DNA of 46,686 nt from an uncultured Sutterella sp. (GCA_905198475.1 CAJKCQ010000010.1:1-46686); one strand, 5' to 3'. Positions 1 through 7,971 are shown, numbered from the stretch's first letter. Translations and numbers: made by a program. The notes: a model not told the origin generated them from the letters alone.

Positions 1-51
1 AGCGTTGGTCAAGTGGAGAATCCCCGTCCTTCAGGGCGGGGAGTGCGTCAA
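1..51 (+). mobile_element. Right end of an IS200/IS605-type element (TnpB-associated)
   Basis: A perfect hairpin at 21-42 carries the core CCCCGTCCTTCAGGGC (22-37), a signature seen at the ends of IS200/IS605-family elements downstream of tnpB. The identical 16 bases recur at 46575-46590 just before a tnpB start. The element probably ends near the GTCA/GTCAA at 47-51, because a recognisable flavocytochrome coding sequence begins right after it. In TnpB systems the omega-RNA scaffold covers this end and its guide is the flanking host sequence, here from about 52. The exact boundary is inferred. The frame stays open from base 1 into the host gene, so the end of tnpB may lie outside the window or read through. 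Confidence 0.75.
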
Positions 52-330
52 CCCGCGACGGGCAAGAGCGTCTTCACGCAGCGGATTGAAAAGCCGCCCT
101 TCTACTTCGGCGAGGAGCGCGTCTACGTCCACACGACGTTGGACGACGTGCGCACGGACGCCCGGGCGCGCGTGCTCACCGACGCAGGCGACGCGCTTCC
201 CGGGCTTTTCGTTGCGGGCGAGGCGGCGGGCGGCATCTTCGGCATCGACCGGCTCGGCGTCGCCGGCATGACGAACTGCCTCGTGATGGGACGCGTCGCG
301 GGCGAAGGCGCCGCGCGCTCGTGCGCCTGA
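52..330 (+). pseudogene. Flavocytochrome c / fumarate-reductase-type FAD subunit, C-terminal fragment
   Basis: About 92 residues remain of a FAD-dependent oxidoreductase of the flavocytochrome c (fumarate/urocanate reductase-like) family. The fragment has the family's C-terminal FAD-contact motif, read as GLFVAGEAAGGIFGIDRLG, followed by a helix (NCLVMGRVAGEGAA) and a normal stop. The N-terminal FAD-binding fold and the substrate domain are missing because the IS200/IS605-type right end abuts the fragment. Intact relatives pass electrons from periplasmic cytochromes to an organic acceptor. The acceptor cannot be told from this piece, and no start codon of its own is apparent, so it is probably inactive. 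Confidence 0.8.
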
Positions 331-339
331 AGACTCCCT

Positions 340-666
340 TCAGCGGTAGAAGCGCCTGAGGCGCTTCGCGCGGAAGACGAGCGCGCAAAGGACGGTGAAG
401 AGCGCGCAGCCCGCCATGATCGCCGCGGCGAGATGCCACGGTTCGCCCCAGGCGAGGCGCCGCTCGACCAGAAGCCACCCGGCGCGCAGCCACTCCGCTG
501 CGGCAAGCATGAGGAGCGCCGTCTGCAGCCACACGACGGGGCGGCGCGGCACGGCAAGGAGCAGCGCGGCGGCCAAGGGTGCGAAGGCCGCGAGTCCGAA
601 GCCGTGGAACATGAGGTGCGCGCACAAGAGCACGTAGGCGAGCACGGGAAGAATGAGGAGCGGCAT
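340..666 (-). CDS. Small integral membrane protein, unknown function
   Basis: The 108-residue product is almost entirely hydrophobic, with about four predicted membrane helices (roughly residues 3-21, 25-40, 44-66 and 80-97) and a basic C-terminus (RAKRLRRFYR). I recognise no family. Its ATG overlaps the TGA of the upstream ygbA-like gene (TGATG), which points to translational coupling and a shared transcript. A role tied to the ygbA-like protein, such as nitrosative stress, is inference from that coupling only. Confidence 0.7.
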   Translation of the reverse strand: MPLLILPVLAYVLLCAHLMFHGFGLAAFAPLAAALLLAVPRRPVVWLQTALLMLAAAEWLRAGWLLVERRLAWGEPWHLAAAIMAGCALFTVLCALVFRAKRLRRFYR

Positions 667-1163
667 CAGTCGGCCTTCTTTTTGGGCGCTTCGGGGGCGG
701 CGGGGTTGGGAGCGGCCGGCTCAGGGGCGGCCTTCGGGACCGCTTGGGGCGCGGGTTTGGGCGTCGCCTTGGTGCGCGTGTTGCGGGGCTTCTCGGGCGC
801 TTCGCGGCGGGCGTCGAGCACGTGTTCGATCGCCATCACGGGGTGCTTGAGAATGAGGCGCGGCCCCGCCCAACGCATGATCCGGCGGGCGGTTTCGCGC
901 TCAGCGGGCTTGTAGCAGTGGATGCGGCACTTGCCGCAGACGGGCTTTTCGCCCCCGTAGGGGCAGCAGGCGAGGCGCTTCAGGGCGTAGGCGAGGAACG
1001 CCGCGCAGGACGGGCAGAGCGTGCGGCCGTCCGTGCCGTGGAAGTGCGCGCAGTACTCTCCCGTCATCACGCGGATGGTTTCGGCCTCCTTTCTGAGGCG
1101 CGGCACCTCGGTGAGGCGGGCCATGCGGTCCTTCGGGGCGGCGGGGCGGGCGGAGTCGGTCAT
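666..1163 (-). CDS. ygbA: YgbA-family protein (nitrous oxide-stimulated promoter family)
   Basis: The product is 165 residues. Residues 24-120 match the YgbA/NO-stimulated family (Pfam PF11756): a Cys-rich core with C38, C50, C53, C67, C76, C79 and C83, then IHCYKPAERE and RIMRWAGPRLILKHP. In E. coli ygbA is an NsrR-repressed gene linked to nitric oxide tolerance. Residues 120-165 are a Pro/Ala/Lys-rich tail that the core family lacks. I chose the ATG at 1163 because the longer reading frame upstream has no family similarity. The stop overlaps the next gene's start. A candidate NsrR-like box lies upstream at 1281-1303. Confidence 0.85.
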   Translation of the reverse strand: MTDSARPAAPKDRMARLTEVPRLRKEAETIRVMTGEYCAHFHGTDGRTLCPSCAAFLAYALKRLACCPYGGEKPVCGKCRIHCYKPAERETARRIMRWAGPRLILKHPVMAIEHVLDARREAPEKPRNTRTKATPKPAPQAVPKAAPEPAAPNPAAPEAPKKKAD

Positions 1164-1280
1164 CGGGAATGGAATCAGGCACGTGGCAAACGGCCGGGGC
1201 GGCTTGCGGAGTAAAGTTGGGGACGCACGGGCGGCTCCCGCCGGCGTCGCGAGATAGAGCAGCGGCAGGAGAAGAGGCAA

Positions 1281-1303
1281 ATTATGCCTTTCCCGTGCAT
1301 CTT
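1281..1303. promoter_or_regulatory. Candidate NsrR-type operator
   Basis: This 23-base stretch matches 16 of the 22 defined positions of the E. coli NsrR 11-1-11 inverted repeat as I recall it. One half (GTGCATCTT) is nearly perfect and the other is weak. It lies between the divergent ygbA-like gene and the M20 amidohydrolase gene. NsrR control of ygbA is known in enterics; its use here is inference. Confidence 0.35.
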
Positions 1304-1353
1304 TATTGGGGCGCGTTGTGGATGCGCCCGACCTCCCGTTTTGAGTAGTTCCC

Positions 1354-2457
1354 ATGGCTCTGATCTACGACCCCACCGCGCTGCGGCGCGAACTTCATGA
1401 AATGCCCGAGCTTGCGCTCCATGAAGTGAAGACCTCCCAATACGTTGCCGAGAAGCTCGAGGCGCTCGGCATCGAAACGCACCGCAACGTGGGCGGCACC
1501 ACGGGCGTGCTCGGCGTGATTCACGGCGCCGAACCCGGTCCCGTCGTGCTGCTGCGCGCCGACATGGATGCGCTCCCCTTCGTGATCGACGGCAAACCCT
1601 GCGCGATCCACGCCTGCGGCCACGACGGCCACACGGCGATGCTCCTTGCGGCGGCGAGCCGCCTGAAGGACAAGGTCCGCCGCGGCACGCTGAAGCTTCT
1701 CTTCCAACCGGCCGAGGAAAACCTCAGGGGCGCGCCTGCGATGATCAAGGCGGGCGTGCTCGAGGACGTGGACTATGCGCTCGGCGCCCACATCCGTCCG
1801 ATCCAGGACGTTCCCGCGGGCAAGCTCTGCGCGGCCGTGCGCCACACCGCCTCCACGACGATCTTCGTTGAGATCCGCGGCCGCGGCGCGCACGCCTCCC
1901 GCCCGCACCTCGGCGTCAACGCGATCGACGTCTCCTGCGCCGTGATCGAGGGCGTGCAGGCCATTTGGCTCGACCCGAAGATGGCCTGGTCGGCGAAGGC
2001 CACCCAGATCCACTCCGACGCGGGCGCGACCAACACCGTTCCCGACAAGGCGCGCATCACCTTCGACGTACGCGCGCAGACGAACGACCTGATGGACGAG
2101 CTCCTCACGCGCATCAAGCAGGTGGTCGCGGGCATTGCCGCCGCCTACGGCGCCGAGGGCGAAGTGATCCTCAACGACGTCTGCCCGGCCTGTTGGTACG
2201 ACGACGACTTCACGGCCGAAGTGGCCGACGCGATCTGCGAAACCGTGGGTGCGGAAAACCTCGCGCCCGACTGCGGCGGCGGCGGCGAGGACTTCCATTT
2301 CTACAAGCTCGCTCGCCCCGAGATGAAGGCCGCCTACTTCGGCGTGGGCGTCGGCGCGACGCCGGGACTGCACGCCGCAACGATGCATTTCGACGACACG
2401 CTCCTGCCGCTCGGCACGGCGGTTTTTGAAAACGTGGTGCTGCGCCACCTCGGGTGA
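1354..2457 (+). CDS. M20D-family amidohydrolase (hippurate / N-acyl amino acid hydrolase type)
   Basis: This 367-residue metallopeptidase-family enzyme hydrolyses N-acyl or amide bonds of amino acids. Motifs: LRADMDAL (68-75) and HACGHDGHTAM (86-96) with ligands Cys88 and His90; FQPAEE with Glu121/122; GAH with His146; GAHASRPH in the dimerisation domain (179-185); a C-terminal GLHAATMH with His340. Cys, His, Glu, His, His is the ligand set of the HipO/IAA-hydrolase (M20D) group. There is no signal peptide, so it should be cytoplasmic. The substrate cannot be fixed from sequence. It is a single-gene unit followed by a strong hairpin pair at 2464-2530. The ribosome-binding site is weak. Confidence 0.88.
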   Translation: MALIYDPTALRRELHEMPELALHEVKTSQYVAEKLEALGIETHRNVGGTTGVLGVIHGAEPGPVVLLRADMDALPFVIDGKPCAIHACGHDGHTAMLLAAASRLKDKVRRGTLKLLFQPAEENLRGAPAMIKAGVLEDVDYALGAHIRPIQDVPAGKLCAAVRHTASTTIFVEIRGRGAHASRPHLGVNAIDVSCAVIEGVQAIWLDPKMAWSAKATQIHSDAGATNTVPDKARITFDVRAQTNDLMDELLTRIKQVVAGIAAAYGAEGEVILNDVCPACWYDDDFTAEVADAICETVGAENLAPDCGGGGEDFHFYKLARPEMKAAYFGVGVGATPGLHAATMHFDDTLLPLGTAVFENVVLRHLG

Positions 2458-2463
2458 CGAACC

Positions 2464-2530
2464 CGCGGGCTGCTTGACCAGCCCGCGTCTCCCTTGTCCG
2501 GGACGCCTTCGACGCCCGGACAAGGGAGAC
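2464..2530. terminator. Two tandem inverted repeats after the M20 gene
   Basis: The first stem pairs 2464-2471 with 2480-2487 (8 bp). The second pairs 2487-2502 with 2515-2530, a perfect 16 bp stem. No clear T-run follows, so it may act as a transcript-end stabiliser or a weak bidirectional terminator. Confidence 0.55.
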
Positions 2531-2564
2531 GATCCTTCCCTCCGGCATCGGATAAAACGGCTCT

Positions 2565-2720
2565 TCAGGCATAGTTGTGGGTAGCCCTGGGGGAATACCG
2601 TTTCAAATGTTCTGAGCGCTTCTTGCCATCTCTGCCCTCTCGATGTCCAAGAGGAATCCTCAGGTTCGAGCAGACGAGCATCACCAAGTCGATGAGGTTC
2701 TTCACCTCACGGAAGCCGTA
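2565..2720 (-). pseudogene. Possible transposase C-terminal relic
   Basis: On the minus strand a stop-bounded reading frame of 52 codons starts YGFREVKNLIDLVML and continues VCSNLRIPL to a TGA at 2565-2567. The hydrophobic, Arg/Leu-rich pattern resembles the end of IS transposases, but I cannot name the family. There is no start codon or upstream portion: a stop lies directly before it at 2721-2723. It occupies most of the gap before the first esterase gene and looks like decayed mobile DNA. Confidence 0.35.
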
Positions 2721-2757
2721 TTAGATTTATGGCAGTGCCCTGAAAAGGAGAAACGCA

Positions 2758-3618
2758 ATGCACAAAATTGCTCACATGACCGCCGCCGTCCTCGCAGCGG
2801 TGGCCTGCTCCGCTCAGGCGGCCGACGTCATCGAACTCTGGCCCGAAGGCGCTCCCAACAAGAGCACCATCACGGCCGCCGAGGAAACGAACGCCCAGGG
2901 TTCCATCTTCAACGTCACGCGCGCCCGCCTTGAGGTCTCGGCTCCGGCCAATCCCAACGGCAAGGCCGTCATCGTCATTCCGGGCGGCGGCTACGGCAAT
3001 CTGTTGATGAGCACCATTGAAAAGAGCTTCGTTCCGTTCTTCCACTCCCAGGGCTTCACGACGTTCGTGCTCAAGTATCGTCTTCCGAAGGGCAACCCGG
3101 AAGTGCCACTCGCAGATGCCAACAAGGCTGTTGAAACCGTTCGCTCGCTCTTCGGCAAGTACAACCTGCACACCGTCGGCGTGATGGGTGCGAGTGCCGG
3201 CGGGCACCTGGCCGCCATGTCGAGCGTCTCCTGCAAGGGCGCCGCCTGCCCCGACTTCTCGGTTCTCGTCTATCCGAACATCACGATGATGCAGGAGGAA
3301 TCCCAGCCCAAGAGCTCCTGCCGCAACAATCTCATCGGGCCTGCCCGCTCCGTGAAGTACGACACGACGTTCTCGGCCTACAAGCATGTTTCGCTCACGA
3401 CGCCGCCCGCCTTCCTCGCCGTGTCCGCCGGGGATGAATATGCCGGCAGCCTCGGCTCCATGCGCTACGCACGCGCCATGATCGAAAACGTCCGTCCCGT
3501 CACGCTTCACGTATATGAATCGGGCAACCACGGCTGGGGCGCCAAATCCTCCGCCGACTTCCCGGACGGCGACAACTTCCGCACCGATCTCTCCATGTGG
3601 CTGAAGAAGATCAAATAA
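2758..3618 (+). CDS. Exported alpha/beta-hydrolase (acetylxylan-esterase-like)
   Basis: The 286-residue product starts with a Sec signal peptide (cleavage near residue 22, ...SAQAAD). The mature part is an alpha/beta-hydrolase: IPGGGYGN (74-81) is the oxyanion-hole loop in the position of HGGG, GASAGGH (144-150) holds the Ser146 nucleophile, SAGDEY gives Asp226 and GNHGWG gives His258. This layout fits BD-FAE / acetylxylan-esterase-like carbohydrate or ester hydrolases. The RBS AAGGAG lies about 8 bases before the ATG. It is followed after 98 bases by a second exported esterase, so the two may act together on esters in the periplasm or outside. The substrate is unknown. Confidence 0.85.
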   Translation: MHKIAHMTAAVLAAVACSAQAADVIELWPEGAPNKSTITAAEETNAQGSIFNVTRARLEVSAPANPNGKAVIVIPGGGYGNLLMSTIEKSFVPFFHSQGFTTFVLKYRLPKGNPEVPLADANKAVETVRSLFGKYNLHTVGVMGASAGGHLAAMSSVSCKGAACPDFSVLVYPNITMMQEESQPKSSCRNNLIGPARSVKYDTTFSAYKHVSLTTPPAFLAVSAGDEYAGSLGSMRYARAMIENVRPVTLHVYESGNHGWGAKSSADFPDGDNFRTDLSMWLKKIK

Positions 3619-3716
3619 CAAGCCGCGCACAACCCATTGCGGGCGGGTCGGACCAGAATTCCCGCCCGCAATGTCATCAAGCCAACAAAAGCTGTTTTGC
3701 TAAAAGGAGAACAGCC

Positions 3717-5294
3717 ATGCTTTTCCAACGCACTCCTCTCGTCACAGCGCTCGTCCTCGCGGGCGCCTGCTCCGTGGCCGCGGCCGCTCAGGCCGATGTC
3801 GTCCGTGTTGAATCCGGCGACCTCACGGGCTTCGTGAAAACCGTCCCGGGCACGGACGCCCGAGTGGACGTCTTCCTCGGCGTCCCCTACGCGGCCGCCC
3901 CGGTCGGCCAGAACCGCTGGGCTTCCGCCAAGCCCGCCGCCGCGTGGCGGGGCATCCGTCAGGCCGACACCGCTCCGCAGCCCTGCAAGCAGAAGGGCCA
4001 GGGCAGCGAAGACTGCCTCTACGTGAACATCTACAGGCCCGCCGGCACCGCGGCCGACGCCAATCTCCCGGTCGCCGTTTACGCACATGGCGGCGGCAAT
4101 ACGGGCGGCAACGCCAACGAGCATGACGGCGCGCGCCTCGCCGCCGAAAACGGCATCATCGTCATGACGGTCCAGTACCGTCTCGGCGCCTTCGGCTTTC
4201 TGAATCTTCCCGGCATGGATTCGTCCGCCGGCAACTTCGGCATCACCGACACGCAGGCCGCGCTTGCATGGGTGAAGCGCAACGCCGCGGCTTTCGGCGG
4301 CAATCCCGACAAGGTCACGTTAGTAACCGAATCCGCGGGCTCGACCAACGCCTGCCGAATCCTCGTTGATCCGAAGTCGAAGGGCCTCGTGGCGGGCGTC
4401 GTTCTTCAGAGCGAGGACTGCATTCACGACGTCGACTCGCACAAGCAGGCCAAGGAGCGCTCCGACAAGTTCCTCATGCTTACTGGTTGCGCCGGCGAAG
4501 CTGATCCGCTGGCCTGCCTGAGAAAGCTCCCGACCGACAAGCTGGCCGTCGCCAGCGCCGCGGTCGGAGGCTGGAATCCCGTTTCCGAAACGAGCGCCGT
4601 GAGCGAAATCGCCAAAGGCAACTGGATCAAGGTTCCGGTGCTCTCCGGCTCCAACAAGGAGGAGGGCCGCTCCGCCGGCGCCGCCTATGTAGGCTGGAAG
4701 TATCCCGACTACAAGGCCTGGGTCGTCAAGCTCGTGGGCGAACAGAACGCCGTCGAAGCTCTGAAGATCTACGATCCGAAGAAGCACGAAGGCCAATACG
4801 CGCTTGAATACACGATCGGCGACTTCATCACCGACAGCGGCATGCGCGGCCTGGGCGGCTGCACCAACCTGACGCTCGCCGAAGCAATGGCCAAAACCGG
4901 CGCCTCGGCGCCCTGGATCTACACTTTCGAAGACTCCACCGTGCCAACGTCTCCGAGCCGCCACAAAGGCTACGACAACGCCGCGAGCCACGCGGCCGAG
5001 CTCACCTATCTCTTTCCGGATGCGGGCCAGTACCTGCCGCGCTCCGTCCGCATGACGGACGAGCAGCGTGCGCTTGCACGTCAGATGCGCGCCTACTGGG
5101 GCAACTTCGTCAAGCACCAGAACCCGAACGGCGAAGGCCTCCCTGTCTGGAAGCCTTTTGAAGGCGAAGGCGCCATGATGGCACTTCGACTCAACGGCAA
5201 GAGCCAGACCGTCCCCGCCTCGTACTTTGCAGACCTGCACCACTGCAGTTTCTGGCACTCGATTCCCGTCGTGCTCGACCGCGGCGACCGTTGA
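3717..5294 (+). CDS. Exported type-B carboxylesterase
   Basis: This 525-residue carboxylesterase (PF00135) has a Sec signal peptide ending near residue 26 (AAAQA/D). Visible motifs are SEDCLYVN (97-104), the oxyanion loop HGGGNTGG (124-131), the nucleophile elbow TESAGS (204-209, Ser206), the acid in SNKEEGR, and SHAAELTYLF containing the catalytic His. The length is normal for the family. The elbow reads TESAGS where most members have GESAGS. I chose the ATG at 3717 because it has a good RBS (AAAGGAGA) and is followed by the signal peptide; the frame is open further upstream without homology. It likely shares a transcript with the preceding esterase. The true substrate is unknown. Confidence 0.88.
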   Translation: MLFQRTPLVTALVLAGACSVAAAAQADVVRVESGDLTGFVKTVPGTDARVDVFLGVPYAAAPVGQNRWASAKPAAAWRGIRQADTAPQPCKQKGQGSEDCLYVNIYRPAGTAADANLPVAVYAHGGGNTGGNANEHDGARLAAENGIIVMTVQYRLGAFGFLNLPGMDSSAGNFGITDTQAALAWVKRNAAAFGGNPDKVTLVTESAGSTNACRILVDPKSKGLVAGVVLQSEDCIHDVDSHKQAKERSDKFLMLTGCAGEADPLACLRKLPTDKLAVASAAVGGWNPVSETSAVSEIAKGNWIKVPVLSGSNKEEGRSAGAAYVGWKYPDYKAWVVKLVGEQNAVEALKIYDPKKHEGQYALEYTIGDFITDSGMRGLGGCTNLTLAEAMAKTGASAPWIYTFEDSTVPTSPSRHKGYDNAASHAAELTYLFPDAGQYLPRSVRMTDEQRALARQMRAYWGNFVKHQNPNGEGLPVWKPFEGEGAMMALRLNGKSQTVPASYFADLHHCSFWHSIPVVLDRGDR

Positions 5295-5307
5295 TCGATT
5301 CTCATGA

Positions 5308-5384
5308 CGAAGCCGTCCTCCGGACGGCTTCGCTTGCTGATCCGCCCGTCAAGAGGCGCGCGTCCTTCCCGGAGCACGCCTCTT
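5308..5384 (+). terminator. Terminator pair after the esterases
   Basis: An 11 bp stem (5308-5318 with 5322-5332) is followed by a second hairpin (5351-5358 with 5377-5384) leading into TTTTCTTT, a usual intrinsic terminator shape for the esterase transcript. The remaining sequence up to 5545 shows no gene I can support. Confidence 0.6.
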
Positions 5385-5545
5385 TTCTTTCTTCCTCACC
5401 GCCGCAAGGCCCGTTCTTCGTTTTTAGCCCATTCGTCTGGTTCGTGGGTTGCTGAGTCAGCTCGCGCTCGTTGGCGCTCGGGCCAGGCTTTGGAGAAGAG
5501 GCTTCTCAGGAGCTCATTTGCCCACACGTATGCACGAAGCCTCCC

Positions 5546-5962
5546 TTAAAGCTGCGTCACCTCAATCCCTGCACGCTCGAGGAACTCGAGACCCTCGCGG
5601 CTGCGGTAGAGCTCGTGATAGAAGACCTGCGAGATGCCGCACTTCTGGATGAGGAGTGCGCAGTGGATGCAGGGACTGTGCGTGATGAAGATCGCCGCGC
5701 CCTTTGAGGAGTAGCCGTTTTCGGCGAGCTTCGCGATGGCGTTGAGCTCCGCGTGCTGCACTTCCGGACGGGTGACGAGCTTGCCGTCCACCTCCATCTC
5801 GCAGCAGTTGTCGTACCCCGTCGGCATGCCGTTCCAGCCGAACGAGATGATCGAGTGGTTCTTGACGATGACGCAGCCCACCTTGAGCCGCTTCGCATAG
5901 CTGCGCTCCGCCGCTATGTGGGCGATGCGCATGTACATGGCGTTGTCCTTGACGATGTCCAT
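5546..5962 (-). CDS. dCMP deaminase family protein
   Basis: The 138-residue zinc deaminase has HAELNA (His70, Ala71, Glu72) and PCIHC (Cys98, Cys101), the complete zinc-binding and catalytic set of cytidine/deoxycytidylate deaminases. The length and the CCEMEVDGKLVTRPEVQHAE segment fit dCMP deaminases (ComEB-like), which make dUMP for dTMP synthesis. This pairs logically with thymidylate kinase elsewhere in the window. An RBS-like AGGGGAC lies before the ATG. It sits after efp on the same strand, but a strong terminator between them suggests separate transcription. Confidence 0.88.
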   Translation of the reverse strand: MDIVKDNAMYMRIAHIAAERSYAKRLKVGCVIVKNHSIISFGWNGMPTGYDNCCEMEVDGKLVTRPEVQHAELNAIAKLAENGYSSKGAAIFITHSPCIHCALLIQKCGISQVFYHELYRSREGLEFLERAGIEVTQL

Positions 5963-6027
5963 GGAAGTCCCCTGTCATCAAATGCCGTTCGTCCTGCACT
6001 GCTTCGGTGAAGCGCGCAGGGGGAGCG

Positions 6028-6066
6028 AAAAAAAGACCCGGCCGGCTCGCGCCGTCGGGTCCTTTT
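6028..6066 (-). terminator. Intrinsic terminator of efp
   Basis: Read on the minus strand, a G+C-rich hairpin (arms at 6035-6042 and 6051-6061 with a small bulge) is followed by seven T residues (A-run at 6028-6034 on the plus strand). It lies about 50 bases after the efp stop. Confidence 0.75.
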
Positions 6067-6115
6067 CTCCGCGGAGAACGGGCGGTCTCCCGCCCGCTTC
6101 CAGAACCGGCGTCGA

Positions 6116-6673
6116 TTACTTGACGCGGTTGCGGTACTCACCCGTACGGGTGTCGATTTCGATCTTGTCGCCGGTGTTGACGAAGGCCGGAACCTGGAGC
6201 TCATAGCCGGTGGCGAGCTTGGCGGGCTTCATGACCTTGCCGGAGGTGTCGCCCTTGACGGCGGGCTCGGTGTAGACGACTTCGCGGACGAGGATCGTCG
6301 GGAGTTCGATCGAGATGGGACGGCCGTCGTAGAAGACGCATTCGGCGGGCATGTTGTCCTCGAGATACTTGAGGGCTTCGGCCATCACGTCGGCGTCGAC
6401 TTCGTACTGGTTGTACTCGCCGTCCATCCACACGTAGTGCGGATCAGCGAAGTAGGAGTAGTTGACTTCCTTGCGGTCGAGCACGAGGTCTTCGAACTTG
6501 TCGTCGGCGCGGAAGACGGTTTCCGTCGTGGCGTTCGTCAGAAGATTCTTCATCTTCATCTTGACGGTGGAGGCGCCGCGGCCGCCCTTGGAGTATTCAG
6601 CCTTCACAACGACCATGGGATCCTTGCCGACCATGAAGACATTGCCGACGCGCAGTTCCTGTGCGGTTTTCAT
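6116..6673 (-). CDS. efp: Elongation factor P, Arg32 type
   Basis: This 185-residue translation factor relieves ribosome stalling at polyproline stretches. It has the three-domain EF-P sequence from MKTAQELRVGNVFMV to the end (GDKIEIDTRTGEYRNRVK). The modified loop reads YSKGGRGAS and places arginine at residue 32 where E. coli has lysine 34. This marks the EarP-rhamnosylated subgroup, and earP lies 158 bases upstream on the same strand. An extended -10 (TGATACAAT, minus strand) at 6768-6776 could be its own promoter. Length and all domains are normal. Confidence 0.97.
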   Translation of the reverse strand: MKTAQELRVGNVFMVGKDPMVVVKAEYSKGGRGASTVKMKMKNLLTNATTETVFRADDKFEDLVLDRKEVNYSYFADPHYVWMDGEYNQYEVDADVMAEALKYLEDNMPAECVFYDGRPISIELPTILVREVVYTEPAVKGDTSGKVMKPAKLATGYELQVPAFVNTGDKIEIDTRTGEYRNRVK

Positions 6674-6767
6674 TTGGGAAATGTTCCTCTAATGCAGAGT
6701 TTGCGAGCGAGTCCTCGACGCTTCCTGCTCGAGAGTGCGCAAGGACAAAAAATCATTTAAGCGGGGT

Positions 6768-6776
6768 ATTGTATCA
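6768..6776 (-). promoter_or_regulatory. Candidate extended -10 promoter of efp
   Basis: The minus strand reads TGATACAAT, a TGn extended -10 element, about 95 bases upstream of the efp ATG. No good -35 is visible, as is common with extended -10 promoters. It lies between earP and efp, so efp can be transcribed independently of earP. Confidence 0.45.
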
Positions 6777-6831
6777 AATCTCGAGGGCGGACGGCTAGTG
6801 CGCCCGCAAGCTTCCGAAATTTTTGAAATTT

Positions 6832-7971
6832 TCAGAGACCTCGAGCAGCGCGCTCGAGCATCCGGCGTCCGAGATCACCGTTTTGGAGGAGTTCAATGCG
6901 CCAGGATTCAAAGGCCTGACGCCAGAGCAGGGCGTCCTCAAGGAAGGCGGAGAGCGCTTCGGGCGGGAGCGTCCCTTCGAGCCAGTCGTCGGCCGTGCGG
7001 CGGTACCGGCCGGCGGCGCCGGCGTCGTCGAAGCGCTTCGTGAAGCGCTCGAGCCAGGCGTCGAGCTTCACGCGGTGCGCATGGTCTTCGGTCGGGTAGG
7101 TGGACCAGAGGAGCGGGGTGCCCGAGAGCTGCGCGCGCACGAAGCTGTCTTCGCCGCGGATCACGACGGCGTCGCTCGACCAGAGCAGCTGGTCGAACTC
7201 CGTCTGCGGGAGGAAGGGCGTGCGCACCGTGCGCACGCGCCGCCCATCGGGGTCAAGCGCACGGAGGCGCGCTTCAACGACGTCGCCCGCCGCGCCCGGA
7301 GCGAGGAGGATGTTTCTCGGGCGCTCGGTGAGCGCAAGCCCCTGTGCGAGCACCTCGAGGGCGTTCGTCGGGTAGCAGAAGACGAACGTGGTGAAGCGCT
7401 CCGCCTCGAGACCGAGGGAGGCGAGGAATTCGCCGCGGCGCGCGATGCCGGCGCGGCGCTTCTCTTCGTAGTCGTCCTCGATCACGAGGCCGCCCGTGCG
7501 GGACGTGAAGCCCGGGAAGAACCAGAGCTTCGGGAGGTCGAGGCGCGGATGGAGACCGATCACGTCGTGGCTCTCCTCGACCCAGTCCTCCGCCGAGAGG
7601 TAGTCGAGGTTGAAGTAGAAGGGCGGCCGGCGGCCGGCGGCAAGGGCCGTCGCGCGCTTCTTCGCGAGCGCCTCGTCGTAGGCGTCGGGGAGCCGGCAGC
7701 CGAAGGTCTCGATCACGAGGCCGGCGGGTTCGAAGTCCGGTTCGGCCGCGCGCCTTTCGAACTTGTCCCAGGGGACGACTTCGGCCACTTCAGTCGCGTC
7801 GGGCGCGAGAAGCGCGAGCACCTCCGGGTGGTCGGTGATGAAGCGGATGCGGCCGACGCCGAGGGCGAGCAGGCGCCGCGCGAGGCGCCAGCAGACGCCC
7901 GCGTCGCCGAAGTTGTCGATCACGCGGCAGAAGAGGTCGCAGGTGGGGAAGTCGGTGCGCAGTTCGGTCAT
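6832..7971 (-). CDS. earP: EF-P arginine rhamnosyltransferase
   Basis: This 379-residue enzyme transfers rhamnose from dTDP-rhamnose to Arg32 of EF-P. The N-terminus CDLFCRVIDNFGDAGVCWRL (11-30) is the hallmark of the EarP (formerly DUF2331) family; the aspartates of DNFGD (19 and 23) match its catalytic residues. The C-terminal nucleotide-sugar pocket contains RGEDSFVRAQLSGTPLLW. The start ATG overlaps the stop of the upstream membrane-protein gene by 4 bases (ATGA), and the target gene efp follows downstream. The longer frame upstream is only antisense-like extension. Pathway assignment is firm because target and enzyme sit together. Confidence 0.95.
   Translation of the reverse strand: MTELRTDFPTCDLFCRVIDNFGDAGVCWRLARRLLALGVGRIRFITDHPEVLALLAPDATEVAEVVPWDKFERRAAEPDFEPAGLVIETFGCRLPDAYDEALAKKRATALAAGRRPPFYFNLDYLSAEDWVEESHDVIGLHPRLDLPKLWFFPGFTSRTGGLVIEDDYEEKRRAGIARRGEFLASLGLEAERFTTFVFCYPTNALEVLAQGLALTERPRNILLAPGAAGDVVEARLRALDPDGRRVRTVRTPFLPQTEFDQLLWSSDAVVIRGEDSFVRAQLSGTPLLWSTYPTEDHAHRVKLDAWLERFTKRFDDAGAAGRYRRTADDWLEGTLPPEALSAFLEDALLWRQAFESWRIELLQNGDLGRRMLERAARGL

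Noticed and set aside
1303..2523. Long minus-strand reading frame opposite the M20 amidohydrolase
   Set aside because: It mirrors the coding strand of a well-supported enzyme, is rich in Arg/Gly/His as expected for antisense of G+C-rich genes, and has no motif.
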